Source of the DNA: Notamacropus eugenii
Lineage: Eukaryota > Chordata > Mammalia > Diprotodontia > Macropodidae
NCBI RefSeq assembly: GCF_028372415.1
Contig: NC_092879.1
Coordinates: 71,282,412-71,346,411, forward strand
Length of the DNA: 64,000 bases
Direction: 5' to 3'
A model generated the notes under the pieces. That model was not told the origin of the DNA, searched no databases, and was given only the letters and a program-made list of their open reading frames with translations. Position numbers and translations under genes: made by a program. The number at the start of each line of letters is the position of its first letter. Within the stretch, counting starts at the first letter, position 1. Positions 21,299 through 36,100 of this stretch are shown piece by piece.

Positions 21299-23647
21299 CT
21301 TCAGCTCTCTTCATTGTGGCCTGAAAGGAGGATCATGAGGAATGCTGGCTCATTGCCTTTCCTCTCAGATCTCCACCAGCTTTGAGTCCAGGGACTGGGA
21401 AAGTAAAGGAGTAGACCTTCTGTTTTCCTGCCAGTTCTGTCAAAGCCCAGGTGCCCAGTTGTAAGCAGCTAAGATGCCTGGCCCCAGCACCTTCCATTTT
21501 CAGGTCTCTGTCAGGAGCCTGAAGGCCAAGGCGTCAGATGAGAGGGAGCCTGAGTCAGCCTCTGGAAGCAGCAGCCATTTGAGGGAGTCCTGCTCCCAGC
21601 AATGCACCATCTGGCCCCTTGGTGGCAGTGTTGGCTTTCAGTGCCCTCCTCTTCTAGCTCCCTGAGCTATAATGAGATCCCCAGTGGCCAGAGTCGTGCC
21701 TCTGTTCCCCTCCCCTGTGGCCTTGGAGCTAGATGGAAAGACACTAGGGGGCCGGGGGCGGAGGCAGGGAGCTGAGGAAGGTGCTGGTTAGAGTAGGCCT
21801 GCTAGCTCATCCCACAGCATGAAGTACCAGGGATTCAGGGGTGCTGGAGCTGCTCCCCATGTCTTCACTGGCTAGTTGGCTCAGGAGAAGCAGCCTGCAG
21901 TATCTGCTGGGCAGCTGGAATGAGCTTACAAAGTGGCTATGGCTGGGGTGGACAGCATCAGCCAGGTGTCATGGCTCTCTCCAGGCTCCAGCAGCCTATT
22001 CCATGAAAAGCTCACTTGGGTGAATGCAGAGGAAAATGATCTCTGACTGGGAGAATCAGAGAAAGTGTGATTTAGGCAAAAGAACTGGTTCTTGGTCCCT
22101 GACTTGGGGCTGGATAGTAGGTGGGGGTGGAGATAGGGTTGCTAGGTTTCCTGGGCGGCCATTTTGTGGAGCTTGGCAACTGCTGTCTTTCATGGCCTCC
22201 AGATGATATCTAGACAGTCCTTTGTGGTTATAAAGCACTTTTCAATTTCTCTTACTTGATCTTGTGATAATCCTAGGAGGTCAGCTGGTGGATGCTTTTT
22301 TTAAAAAGAAACTGTGATTTTTTAGGCTCTGGGAACTCCTGGAATGTTAATTCCATCCCCTAATGCAGAATAGCACTTGCCTGTCACTTAGTATGAGAAA
22401 GTTGTCTGAGACACTTAGTGGCTAAATGACTTCCCCAGGGTCACTAAGCTGTAAATGTAAGAGCCCTGATTTAGCTGGAACAGCTGGCATATACCTCAGG
22501 AGCAGGATTTCCAGCCCTCCCAAAGCCTCTTCTCTTTCAGCCACACCATTCTTGCAGCTCTACAGGTAAGTGCTGGACACAATATTGCCCCCAAAATAAA
22601 TAAAACAAAAATAGCAGCTGAGGTTGAGAGAAGGAAGTTCATCTGTCCAAGGTCACATGGCTGGTAAGTGCCAGAGCCCTGATTGAAACGTAAGCCTTCT
22701 TGGGTAAAATCCAACTGCCCCAGGCAGTGTATCCAGCCCTTTTATAGCTGCGTGTCAGAGATTTCCATTTCAAAGGGTCATGTTTTTCTGGACCTCTCTC
22801 TATTTTAAGTACTTACTAGGTACCAAGATCTGTGCTGGGTGCCAAGGAGTCAAATTGAGTGAGGCAGCCCCTGTTATCAAGGATCCCATTCTCTAACTTG
22901 GGAAGACAACATATAAAGTGCAGGGTACATAGAGTGACCTGCAATGCTTCAGGGCTCTGGGGAGGGGCAGATGACATGACCCAGGCAGGGGTCCTTGGGT
23001 AAAGTTGGTAGATCAGATAGCCACAGGGCTTTGTATCGAATGGAGACAGGGAGCATGGTAAGGTCTGGTGATCTAAAAGTGATAGAGCTGGGATCTCCTG
23101 TCTCATCTAAGTCATGTGAGCAGTGAGATAGGCCCAGATGTATTCTGAGTGACCCTGGCCATGGCAAGGGTTGATGGCAAAGGCTAGTAAGTAGCTCCTA
23201 GATCTTCTATGAAAGAACCCAGCTAGGATTCTGGGGTTCTTTTGAGAGTGGGAGATAAGCCTATGCAAGGGCAGGAGAAAACCGATAGATTGGTTTTATG
23301 CCAGGTACTGGTAAGATGTAGTGAGCAGCACTGCTGCTCTTGGGATTTCAGTTGGGACCCCCTGATGCCTTATTGAGGCCAGGGCCCAAACAGCTACATG
23401 AATGAATGAAACCTTCTCTTTTCTCCCTAGATCGTGGTGCTAGAGCAAATTCTCAATGGATTAACCAGCTGAGAGGGAACTCAACCTACTTGAGTGATAT
23501 CCTGGCCCCTACTCCCTCTCTGACCACTAACAACCTTTTTTCAGCTGTCTTCAGTAGCATCAAAGCAAGAAACCTGGTAACGTTTCCATTCTACAAACAC
23601 TTCTTATATGTCCCATATGTGAAAAGCATTGCTAACCACTGGGGCTA

Positions 23648-23723
<76 letters not shown>

Positions 23724-26700
23724 CAACATGCTCTCAGAGCACTTCCATTTTACTGAAGCCTTAGCTATTTCCTGGGTTTGGGAAACCATAAAGGCTCCAA
23801 GTATAATAATGTCAGTTATTTCTAACATCTGGACACCTGTAGGATTAGGTGGGGTTTTTTCTTATTATGGTACTGGACAACCTCTAGGTTTCTATAAGGG
23901 AAACTCACTGAGCCAATCAGTGCCTCATTGGCCCCGAACAGAGACTAGATTTACTTCTGACAGCCCAGTGAGAAGGCCTTGGCACTGGGCCCAGGGCACA
24001 AGTCTGTGGTTTATAGGCTCATTGATTTAGAACTCAAAGGAACTGTAGAGTTCATTCTAGAAAGGGGTGATTAGGGACAGGGCTTCCCTGGCATGGAAGT
24101 CAATATTATGGCCTGTCATTTCTGAAATGATACCATTTTGTCTCAGTGACCCATATTAAAAGGCCCCAACATTAAAGTAAATGGCAATTTAGAAAGTAGA
24201 GGAAGGATCAGATGAAATTCCAGAGGAAGGTACCCTAGAAAAAAATGTCCCCATGGTAAGTGGAACAGATCAAGTCCTGAGCGATTGTGTAGCATCATTA
24301 TTTCAGACCATGTTCTTGTCAATGCCCAACCGTACCCAAAAAACTGTACCCAAAAAGGCCTACTGACATCAACCTGTCTCCTCCCTCAGGGTCTTTATGA
24401 AACAAAATTGACAGGTTGATGTCAGTAGGCCTTTCATTCCCTTAAGAAAGAGTTTGTTCAGGCTTTCTGGAGTGTTGGGACCCTCTGCTGGGTACTAAGG
24501 AAATTGAAAGATGAGTCAGATGTAATGCCCACCCTTAATGTAGACTCAAACGTATCTGAGCAGCTTGGGCAGATTACTTGGGAACAAGTGCTAGTTGGTC
24601 TGCTTCAGAAGCTAGTCTGGTGAAAATAACAGCAAGGGTGAAGGAGGCTGGAAATTAGGTAAGAACTTACGAGGGAAACAGGTGGTGCAATGGATAGAGT
24701 GCTGGGCCTAGAGTCAGGAAGCTCTGAATTCAAATATGGCTTCAGACACTTACTAGCTTTGTCACCCTGGGCAAGTCACTTCACCTCTGTTTGACTCAGT
24801 TTCTTCATCTGTAAGATGGAGATAATAACAGTACCTACCTCCCAGGGTCGTTGTGAAGATTTGGTGAGATAATAATTGCAATGCCGTGTAGCATCTGGCA
24901 TATAGTAAGCGTTATAGAAACTTTAACTGTTATCATTATTACTCTTCAAACAAAGTAAAAGGGGAAAGAGCAAGGATCCCCTATGCAGGCAGGTCTGCCA
25001 CCCAATCCGGAGCCTTAGCACTGGCAGCCTCCGGGGCACTCTCTGTTTTCCCTTCTTTTTTGCTATTCATATTTACTTGGTTGCCAGGTCTTGCCTTCTG
25101 TAACTCCACAACAGCTCAGGCATGTTTTCTTTCTTCTGTGTATCAATAGCAGTATTAAGAAACATCTGTATGCAGCTGCCACCTTAACTCAGGCCCTGGA
25201 CTATGATGGGAGCCTCCTAATTGGTCTCCTTGCCTCTGCAAGTCATCCTTTCCACAGACACCCAGATCTGCCCAAGGCGTATACCATTCTGCTCAGAAAT
25301 CTTCAGCTGCTCTCTCTGGCCTCTAGGTCCAAACATCAACTTCTTAGCCTAGCTCTCAAGGCCCTCCACAATTTGGTTCCAACTGATTTTTTGAAACTTA
25401 TTTCACAAAATGTTCTCTCACATAGTTTATATTCTCTTGGAATTGGACTATTTAACTGTGCTTGTGTGCACACGTGTGGTATAGCCCTCATGAAAGGGCC
25501 CAAGACTCAACCCACCAACTTCCTTATATGTTGATTCAGAAAATGGGAGAAACAATGGTCGGCCAGCTGATAAGTATTTGCTAATCTGTGCCAGGCACTG
25601 TGCTAAGCAAAAATAAGGCAAAAGTAGGGTCCTTTCCCTCAAGGAGTAAACATTCCATTGGGAAAGACAACATGCAAACAATGATGTATGTACTTGATAC
25701 CTTCCAGATAAAGAGGGACGTAATGTCATAGCAACAACCCCAGCAGTGGGGGGTGGAGGTGGATGGGAAAGCCTATTTTCCCACCATGCTCTCTCATTCC
25801 GGGGAAGAAGGGTGGGTGGAGATCACTAAAACATGGCATCTTGTTCATTCTCTAAATTTCTCTGGCCCTAGATCTCTCCGGTAGTCAAGGTGATGAAGGA
25901 TAAAGCCTGTGGTGATGATACCCCCATGGCAGCTGAAGATGAGGTGAATCCTGAAAATGGGTAAGTGGAATGAATCCCTTATCTCTGGGCTCAACACTCA
26001 CAACTCACAAGGGTGACCTTTCATTTCTTGACCCTGGGGTTGCAAGGTCAGGGGAGTCCAGAACCTTGATCCTGATCATCTTGAGTTGCCACATATCTTT
26101 TGAGAATGGTGCACTGCTTTACTAGGCAGTGAGCAGAGTTCCATAGGAAACTCTAATCATAATTCCAACCCTCAGGGAATTTACCCATGAGTGGGAGAGA
26201 CATCCCAGGTGGCTGTATGCACACAAGAAAGGCATATGAACACATTCAACAGACTGGGACGATTATTTCCACGTGTAACTTTAGACGAAGTCCTTCTTCT
26301 TCTAGGAGTTAGTTTCTCTGTGTGCCCCCAGCCAATCCTCACTCTCTTAAATTGCTTTGATTGAGACAGTAGCTAACTATCTATGAGAGATGTGGCTGGT
26401 CAGAAGGTTTCATCTAGTGTTTTTCGATGAACACTCCATCTCCATAATTCTGTTTTTTCCTGTTGTGGTTTCTGCTTTGGTCCATGAAGGCATTGAGGAA
26501 CTCTTGGTATGCTCCTTCTGCCCACCTGGATTTTGAGATTCTTTGATTTATTGCCATTGCCACTGAGGTTGGTGGAGCCCAGGCATGGGATTGGAAGCTA
26601 AACTTCCGAGCATGTCTTACTGTGACCCCAAATTGAATGCCAATGAGTGTTTTTAATTCAGCAAACATTTAATGAGCACCTACTTTGGATGGTACAAAGT

Positions 26701-29700
26701 ATGAATTTGAGGAGATATATGCTGCCTGTCTTTAAAGAGATTTTATTTTGATGGGAGGACATGACTTAGCCCCCTCTTACCTTACTTAGCCCCCTCTTAA
26801 CAGTCTTGCATTTTATTCCCCGTCATGTACTCTTCAATCCAATGCCACTGGCCTCTTGATTCTTCCATGAGCAAGACACTCCATCTCTCTGCCCTGGGTA
26901 TTTTATCTGGCTGTCCTACATGCCCGGAATGCTTTCCCTGGACTCTTTTAAGTCCCAGCTAAAATCCCACCTCCTACAGGAAGCTTTCCTCTTACTTCCA
27001 GTGCTTTTCTCTGTTAATTATTTCCTATTTATCTTGTACATAGTTTGTACATACTTGCTTGTTGTCTCCCCCATTAGAATGTAAGTTCCTTGAGGGCAGG
27101 GATTGTCTTTTGTCTCTTTTTGTATCCCTAGCACTTAGCACAGTGCCTGGCACATAGCAGGTGCTTAATAAATGTTGATTGTTTGATGACACATTCCAAA
27201 AGAAAATGATAGTACAAAAATAATACTTGGAGATAGTGTGGCTGACTGAATAAAGCTCTGGACTTGGAGTCAGGAAGACTGGTGTTCAAAAATTGCCTCT
27301 GATAATTACTGGCTGTGTGACTATGGGAAAGTAACCACTTCTCTGAGCCTAAAATGTGAATAAGAGCTTAAATAGTACCTGCCTCAATAGGTTGTTGTGA
27401 GGCCAGTGAGATAATGTATACAAAACAGTTTGAAAAATGTACAGTAGCTCAATGAACATTTATTAAGTGCTTACTGTATACCAGGCACTGTGGGAAGCGG
27501 TTTCAGTCATTATTGTAAGTGCAGGCCTGAGGTGTAAGAAGAGTCTGACGTGAAGTTTGAGAGGACAGTGGTCATTACCGACTTGAGGGACTGAAGCTGG
27601 TTAGGGATTTGACTGCCAGGGATTGGGGTGGACAGGAAAGGAAATAGCAAGAGCAAAGGAAAAAGATGCCAAAGTGATAAAACCCATGGCCTCCAGTGTC
27701 TGCGCGCGAATGCACAAAGCAAGTGCCACTGACAAGGCAGACCTGAAACTGCCACGCAGGGCCACATTTGATCCTCTCAGCATGACGGAGACCTGGTGGG
27801 CTGGGAGCCATGACACCTCCACGGCTCTTCAGGGGAGACCTCTTTCATAAAGAAAAGTGTGTCTGCATCTGCATTTACATCTGGAGGTCTACCTATGGAA
27901 ATCACTGTATATATGTGTGGCTGGATGGATGTGTGTGTATACATAGAACTGTGATGGCACTCTATCACTCCATATATATATATACACACACATATATATG
28001 CACAGATACACATACATGGAGAGATAGAGTGGCATTGGAGATATACATAGACACATACGTAGGTATGGGGGGATACAGTAGCACTGGATGCATACACACA
28101 TACGTATATATAGGGAGATAGACCCATTGTATATATACATACATACATATATAACTATATAGATGTGGAAGAGACAGGGTGGTAGTGTCTACGTATAGGT
28201 ATTGTTGTTTAGTCATTCCAGTGGTGTCCAACTTTTTGTGGTTTGCCATTTCCTTCTCATTTTACAGATGAGAAAACTGAGGCAAACAGGGTGAAGTGAC
28301 TTACCCAGGGTCACACAACTGGTAAATGTCTGAGGCCAGATTTGAATTCAGAAAGATGACTCCAGGCCTAGCATTCAATCCACTGCAGTGCCCCTCAGCT
28401 GCCCCATGTATAGCATAGGCATATACATAAAATTATATACATTATATACATACATATATATTATATAAAATACACATTATATATGCATATATACATTATA
28501 TAAAATACACATTATATACATACACATAAAGTAGATATGGAGAGAGAGGTTATCATTGTGTATATGCATCTATACACATGGGGAAGATGGACTGACATTC
28601 TACACGTATATGTATACATGAAAATAGAGATGGAGGAGATAGAGTGCCTTGTATATCCACATAGACATAAAAACCAACAATGAGGACGATGGGCTGGCAT
28701 TGTACATGCATACTTAACACATACATTCATAAACTTTAACACATGGAGAAGATAGACTGGCATTGTATATGTGTGCATATATGTGTATTTATACAGATAT
28801 GTGCACAAAAGATATGAAGGAGATAGAGTGGCGTTGTATATGTACATATACACACAAACATATATACATGTATGTACATACAATAGATATGGGGGAGATA
28901 CAGTGGCATTGTATATACATGCATATATATGACAGACAGATTATCATTATTTATATGCATATATATGGGGAAGGTGGACTGTCATTACATGCACACATAA
29001 GCATACATACATGGGGAAGATAGAGTGACTATATATATATATATAGACACACACACACACAGACACATACATACCTAAAACACATATGGGAGAGATAGAG
29101 TGCCATTGTGTATACACACATATAGGAGAAGAAAGGGTAACATTGTGGTTATATGCAGACACACATACATATGTATGTTATGGGGATATAAAGTGCCACA
29201 CCCATACACGCAAATATATATGAAGGAGATGGGCTGTCTCGTGTGTGTGTGTGTGTGTGTGTGTATACATACACAGACGCACATAAATACAGAAACAGGT
29301 ATTGGGAGGATCGAGTGGCATAGGAGAGATGGACTGTAGTACATATATAAAAATACATATCTATACACACATATAGGAAATATAGAGTGACATTGCATAT
29401 ATACTTACACAGATATACATATGTGAGGAAAATAGACCATCATTGTATATATATAGAACATGTATACACACACATACATACACACATGGAAAAGATAGAA
29501 TGGTGCTACATTCACATCTAAGAGGGAGATAAAGTGTCGTTGTGTAAATACACAAAGCCAATACAATTATATATACACATATGGGGGAATTGACTGTCAT
29601 TGTATATATACATACACATACATACATATACATATGGGGAGATGGAATAGCATTATTTACATACACACATGTATAATATATATGTGAGAGATAGAGTGGT

Positions 29701-31472
29701 ATTGTATGTATGTTTACATTTATATGGGGAAATAAGAGTCATTGTATATGCATGCATACATATGTGCACATACATACATATGGTGAAGATAGAGTGGCAT
29801 AGAAACAAATATAGATGTATACATATATACACATGTACACACATGTACACATATATTTGGGTGAGGCAGAGTGTATATGCATACATATACACACTGATTC
29901 TGTATAAACAAGCATACATGCATATATGCATACATACATAGGAGATAGAGTGGCTTGTATGCACACATGTATGTATGGGAGATAGAGTGGCATCGTGTGT
30001 GTTTAAAGGGAGGGAAGTGGCATGTAAATATCTATATCTGGAGAAGACAGAATGATGTGTGTGTATATTTATATATGTACACATACATATTAATGGAGTA
30101 ATAAGGAGACATATAACAGGAGACAACAGAATGGCATTGTATATGTACATATACATATATACACATATAATATGCCTTTGATGGGTGACATTGTTTATAT
30201 AGATACATTATATATATACATACATGTTTATAAAGAGAGTGGCTTTTTATATAGAGACATATATGTTTATGTGGGAAAAATAGAATGGCATTATATATAC
30301 ATACATATGTATATATATACACACATATGGGGGAATAGGATGGTATCGTATATATGTGTGTGTTTGTATATGACAGTGGAATTGTTTATATATAGATATA
30401 TACACATACCTAATATATACACTTATATATATGTATATAAATACAAGAGCTATTCACATGATAGAGTGGCATTACCTAGTCCCCCAAATACCCGTATATG
30501 GGAGGAGACCAGAGTGGTGTTGACCATGAAGACATTTGGGTAAAGCCCTAAGGAGGGAGAACTAAGTGATACCTTCAGGTGGCTTTGTTTGATCTTTCCT
30601 GCAGATTTGATGGAAAAGAGGTGGGGTTATGAGAGGCATTGAGACAGGTGTTAGCCCAATCTGGAATTGGGGGTGGGGTGGGGAAGGTTGTATAGAGGTC
30701 ATGGGGATTTCTTCATATTCCAGAATGTTCTCTCTGCCTGGCTTAGAGTAGCTCCTAATTTCTGTGCTTTCCCCTCAAGTTCTTCTTTCAAAAGTGGGAG
30801 AGTTAATGAGGAGAGTACTATTTGGGGCCTGATTTTGACGAAGGAAGAATTGGTTATTGGTGTGGAAATGGGGAGAACCTTTGAGGGAAGGGACTAGTTC
30901 ATGGTAGACATGACAGAGAAGGAGCAGAACATGGATTGGAAGGGATCTTGCATCCTAAATTTGGAAGGAGAAGATCTTCAAAAGTTTAGAGAAAGGATAA
31001 GTGAGTTCTCTGGTCTAAAATTTGGTAGGAGAAGTCAGCCCTGGTAGGAGTAGATGCTCTTGAGTGAAATTTTGCAGGCACCAAGAGAATGAGCTCTTGA
31101 GGAAGACTATGATGGGAGTGGTCTAAAGAGACCAGTGTGGATGCCCAGTATACCTGGAGTGTAGAGTAGACGGGAGCAGAGTAGTATGAGATAAGACTCA
31201 AAAGGTTAGGGGAGCCCCTTAAATCTGGAGGAACTTGAATGACAATCAAAGAAATTTGAACCAAATTTCTGCTCCAACGTCTGAAAACAAAAATATTGTC
31301 ATATATATGAATTTCATATAACAACCCAAAAAACAATTGTCCTTAACCTTTAGGCTGTGTGTATATTGCATTCCAGGCTACTCATCTCTTAGCCCCAGAC
31401 TCAATACTCATGGGAAAACCAAGCAGGAAATTACTTGTGCCAGTGGCCACCGCCTTTTGATTGACTGGTGCG

Positions 31473-31533
<61 letters not shown>

Positions 31534-33056
31534 CTTTAATGCTCACAGGGGCACATGTTATCCTAGTTCCTGTTGGTGGAGAAGGGGCCTCTTTTTCCCC
31601 ACTCACTCCCTCCTTCCTCCCCATCCCAGCCCCATACAAAAGCCTCCCTGTTCTATCTCCCATTGGTGTTTGGGCAGGATACTGAGACTTACATGCCCTT
31701 TTTCGAGACTAGCGGAATTTGGGCTTTGAGCCATGGTTGTGCATCAGTGGTGCTCAGAGGGCTCATTCTGGGTCTCATCAGCTCTCACTGCTTGCCCGTG
31801 AGTAGACTGAGATCCAGGTTCTGTCTGGTGTAGGTCTGGTCAGGCTGGAGTTTCTGATTTGCTGGAATCATAGCCCCCACCCCCTTTGTTACATATTTAC
31901 TGTTCTAATCAGAATTTACCCAGGGAGAGAGCAATGCGCATCCCCTTTTCTTCCTCCTGGGGTGATGGGATCATATTCCTGGTGTCCCAGAGCCGGGTTA
32001 GGGGAACCTTGGGAATTTATCTAGTTTATATTCCATCTCTGGGCAGGATTGCTTGAAAGTGTTTCAGCTGCATCTACTCTGTACCTTTCAGCTGAGGCCC
32101 CATTCTGGAGGAGAAGTTAGCTGGTACTCGCTTCAAGTTCTCTGAGAGCAGTGAGTTGTATGTTTCTGCTGTCCTTTGTTCCCTGAGGCTGGGAATGAGG
32201 AAGATTTCCCCTCTCCATCCCTGAGTCAAGATAGGAGGATTTCCCTTTTGTACTTGTCCTCCAGGTGATCTGAAGCACACTTGGAATTTAGGCTTGTTGG
32301 ACCCAAGGGCTAATGAAGTGTTCCTTCTGATCCTTGGCCTATGTATACTGCAGTCAGGTAGGAATTGTTGATGATGTGGTGGTGGACAGACTAGGGGGAT
32401 GTAAGTCAGGTGATCAAGGTCTAACCCATATTATCTTTCCCCTGTGGCCTTGTAATCTCTCCAATGGTCAGTTTCTTCATTTGTCAAATGGAGGGAGGGA
32501 GTGAAACAGCCCTTATATAGCTCCTACTATGTGTTGGGCACGGTGTGGAAGTGCTTTGCACATTTTATCTCATTTAGTGGAGATGGTAGAGACACACCAT
32601 CTACCTCACTGAGCCGAGGAGCTCAAATGAGAGAGTCTGTATGACTGGAAGCACTGCGTGCATGTAAGGTTTTGGATTCTCCAGGCCTCCAATGGGTTTT
32701 CTTAATGTCCACTCCTGTTCTGGTGCCCACCTTGCGGGGGTTTCCTTCTGTCCTTACTGCCATTCCCTAAGTCTGGTCCATAGGCTCTATTGTGCTGCTC
32801 TGTTTTTATCCCTGAGCTTTGTTTTTCCTGCCACAAAGGCCCGCTCTGCCAAACCCACCATTCCTGGAAGTTGGCCCCAGCTGGGCCTGATCCTGCCTCT
32901 GAGGAACCTGGAGCAGCAACATTGAGGGTGGTAGGATTGTGGCCAGTAGAGAGACCTCTGCTGGTCACACCTCACTGGCCCAGCGTTGGCATCTGCCGCT
33001 GCCAATGGAGAGAGAGTGAGCTTCCCTTGGACCCCTGGAAAAATAACTTCAGTATG

Positions 33057-33121
<65 letters not shown>

Positions 33122-36100
33122 GTGTGTGTGTTCGTGTTCTACAGGCCAGAGTCAAGAGGGAGTTATTCCCTGCCTTCACACAGGGAGACAGGATCTACTC
33201 CCTGTACAATGTCTTCTAGACAGTGTGGTTCCTGGGACTCTTGCTCTCTCACCGTCTTAAGAAGACCTTCTAGCCCCTTGGGAGGCCCAGGTGACCTGGG
33301 CCCTTGTTTATTTCTGGTTAACACTTAGCACACATATGTGTGTGTTCTGTGTGTATGTACATGGCCATGGCCTGTGTCCACCATTCTATTTGAGCTAGGC
33401 CATGTGACCATGTGCTTTCCAACATAGTAGGGACCTGAAACTGGGGGTTTCTGCCACTGTAGCATCCTTTGCCACCTTCTTGTTACCTCTTGACCAGCTA
33501 GGATCACTCCTCAGTCTTGGGAGTTCAGGAAGATGGAGAGGAGAAACAAAAGGAGGTTTTCCTTTAAGCCCCAGTAGGCTCAGAGTTTGCTTATAGAACT
33601 GTGACCAGTCAGGGCCCCTTATGATGTCATTAACAAGCTTCCTGGTTGCTAACAGCAACAGCTGCTGGCCTTTGAGCCCATCTCCCTGCTGTCAGCCATT
33701 TCTCATTGGGTTGGTTTCCTTGTCTACACTGATGACTACGGAATTGAAAGGGGCAGAGAAGCCCCCTTTGAGACTTCTTACCTCACCTCCTAATTGTGGC
33801 TGGATGGAAAGAGGCCCATGGCCCCATTTTGTGTGCTGCTTACTATCTTTGTATCCTGCGGGCTAGGTGGGGGGCCAGACAGACCCTGCTGAGATGGCGG
33901 GCTTTGCTTTCTTGACAGGAGGTGCACTGAGAGTTCCTTTGGCAGGGGAGAGGGGCTTACCACAGTGCAAGAATCATCCAGTTGTCAGGACTGCACTGAG
34001 GCCGTCACTAAACCCTTCTTCTTGCCCTCTGGGCAGCCGGACCTGCTTGGGAACTACTCATCTTAGAAACCCCCGCTTAGTCAGAGGTGTGGCCCTCAGG
34101 TAAAGAGGCTGATTGTTAATACCAAGTCTTTCCAATCCTATACAGCGGGATGCACTGCATGACGTCCCCTCAGTACATCTTCCTTGGTGCCAACTAGGTT
34201 CCCATTGCTCGCTTCCCCAGGGGCACTAATTTACCCAATGTATGTGGGGGGTAGAGAGGCAATCTTTGTCCCCTAAAAGTGACCGGTCAAAATCTGTTCA
34301 GAGGCTAGGGCAGTGACTCCAGTGGGTGAGCACACTGGAGCATTGGATTTCAGGTCCCAAATGCTGGGACAGAAGCAGTGGGGGAGATTTTCATATGTGT
34401 CCCTCCCACACTGGTTTTGAAGGTGACAGTCCCCTATAGAGGATTCTAGGCATAACTGGGGTATCCTAAGAATCACTGTGTGGCCTCTTGAGGGGATACT
34501 ATTCATTTACATGGAAAAGTTCATATGTTTTAGTTAAAATTATACCGTATCATGACAATGACATTAATAGTAACCACAGTACTTTACACTTTTCCAGATG
34601 TTTTTCCCGTTCATTCATTCAGTCATTTCCTATTCCTTTACGCTCTAAGGGGAATAATAATGACATGCCCCTAGACATGCTTATATGGAGTACTCTAAAA
34701 GTCTTAAGCTTTAACAGCTATTACATAGAATAGATATGATATAGAATAGATATTATAATGTAGAATAAACATTATTTATTCTATATTAAGATAATAAACA
34801 CTTTTCTTAATATACAATACACATTATTCTATATTAAGATAATAAACATTATTTATCATATTAAGACAATAAACATTTATCTTAAAATAGAAAAAGCTTT
34901 ATTTATCCTATGTTAAGATAATAAATATGATAATTTAATACATTAAGATAAATATAACAATTTAAGAATTCATATAATAGAATAAACATATATTATAGTT
35001 AGCAATTAAAGCTTAAGACTTCACTAAGACTTTTGGAACACCTTTTATATTATGATTGTCAGTGACTTTGTACATGACAGAGACGGGAACCCTGCTCAGA
35101 TCCCCCACTCACCATGAGTTTTTCATTTTGGTTTTTAACCAGCTCTCACTTTGACTGGTGTCACTCTAGAAACCTCTGTCCAAAGTTCCCTGTCTTCTCT
35201 GCTCTCCTCTGATACTTTCCTCTCTGACCCTCTGCAGAGGACTCAAGGCTTTTCATTTCCTGGAGGCCCTCTGGAACACACCCGTGTACCAAGCAAGTCC
35301 TTCCTCCCTAGTGTGGTCACAGTTAAGGTGTCAATGGAGCCTTGTTTATTAGGCTTTCAGAGGCAGCATCTTTGCTAAGGAGACTTTAGAGCAGCAATGG
35401 GAATTCTGGGTCCTTTAGTTATGGAAGAGTTGCCATGCCTACTTGCAATAAGGGGTTTCCTTCTAGACTTCCAGCAGTGACAGGCCCAATGAGGAGGTGC
35501 TCCCCACTTATCACTGAAGAAGCTTCAGGGTGTTGGACTGGCTTTGGCATATGCAGAGGTTGCTGGCATGGGTAGATGTTACTGTTTAGTATTATAAACA
35601 GGAGTGACCAGGCTAGTTGCAAAGCCTGTACAAAGAGAGGGGGACAGGCAAAAGGATGTGAATGGACTAAAGTCTACCTAAAGTCTAATTCCCTTCCCAA
35701 CAGAAGTAAGATCCTCCCTCGGGGAGGAGTGAGATCCCCAGGGATCATTCCATGCCTGTATCAATCCCTGTCCATGCTTGAGGGCCTCTGTCCTAGGTTT
35801 TGAGCTAGGTCCTTGGAAGCAATCTAATCAAGCCCCTGGCTGGGGCCATTGTATGTTCTCGATGTGATCTCAGTAATGAGCAGGCTCCCGACAGCAATCA
35901 GAGTGAGGACAGGCTGAAATCTAAGCATGGAAACGTTTATGACAAGCAGAGTCTCTCTGTTGGTGAGCTCATACTGGCTGAGGTAGCCTGTCCTGGCTTG
36001 GTGAATTGTTGCTGGGCTGCAGAATTGGGCCCCTTTCCCTACTGCCACCTATCTCAGTGCAAGTAGGCTTGGCCTGCATCAACACAAAACTACTTTGACT

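Noticed and set aside
25091-25534. 147-codon open frame
   Set aside because: It coincides with an L2-like LINE fragment and matches no known domain.
27777-30543. Many Tyr/Cys/Ile/His-rich frames of 80-167 codons
   Set aside because: They are produced by TA/CA runs of tandem array 3 on both strands.
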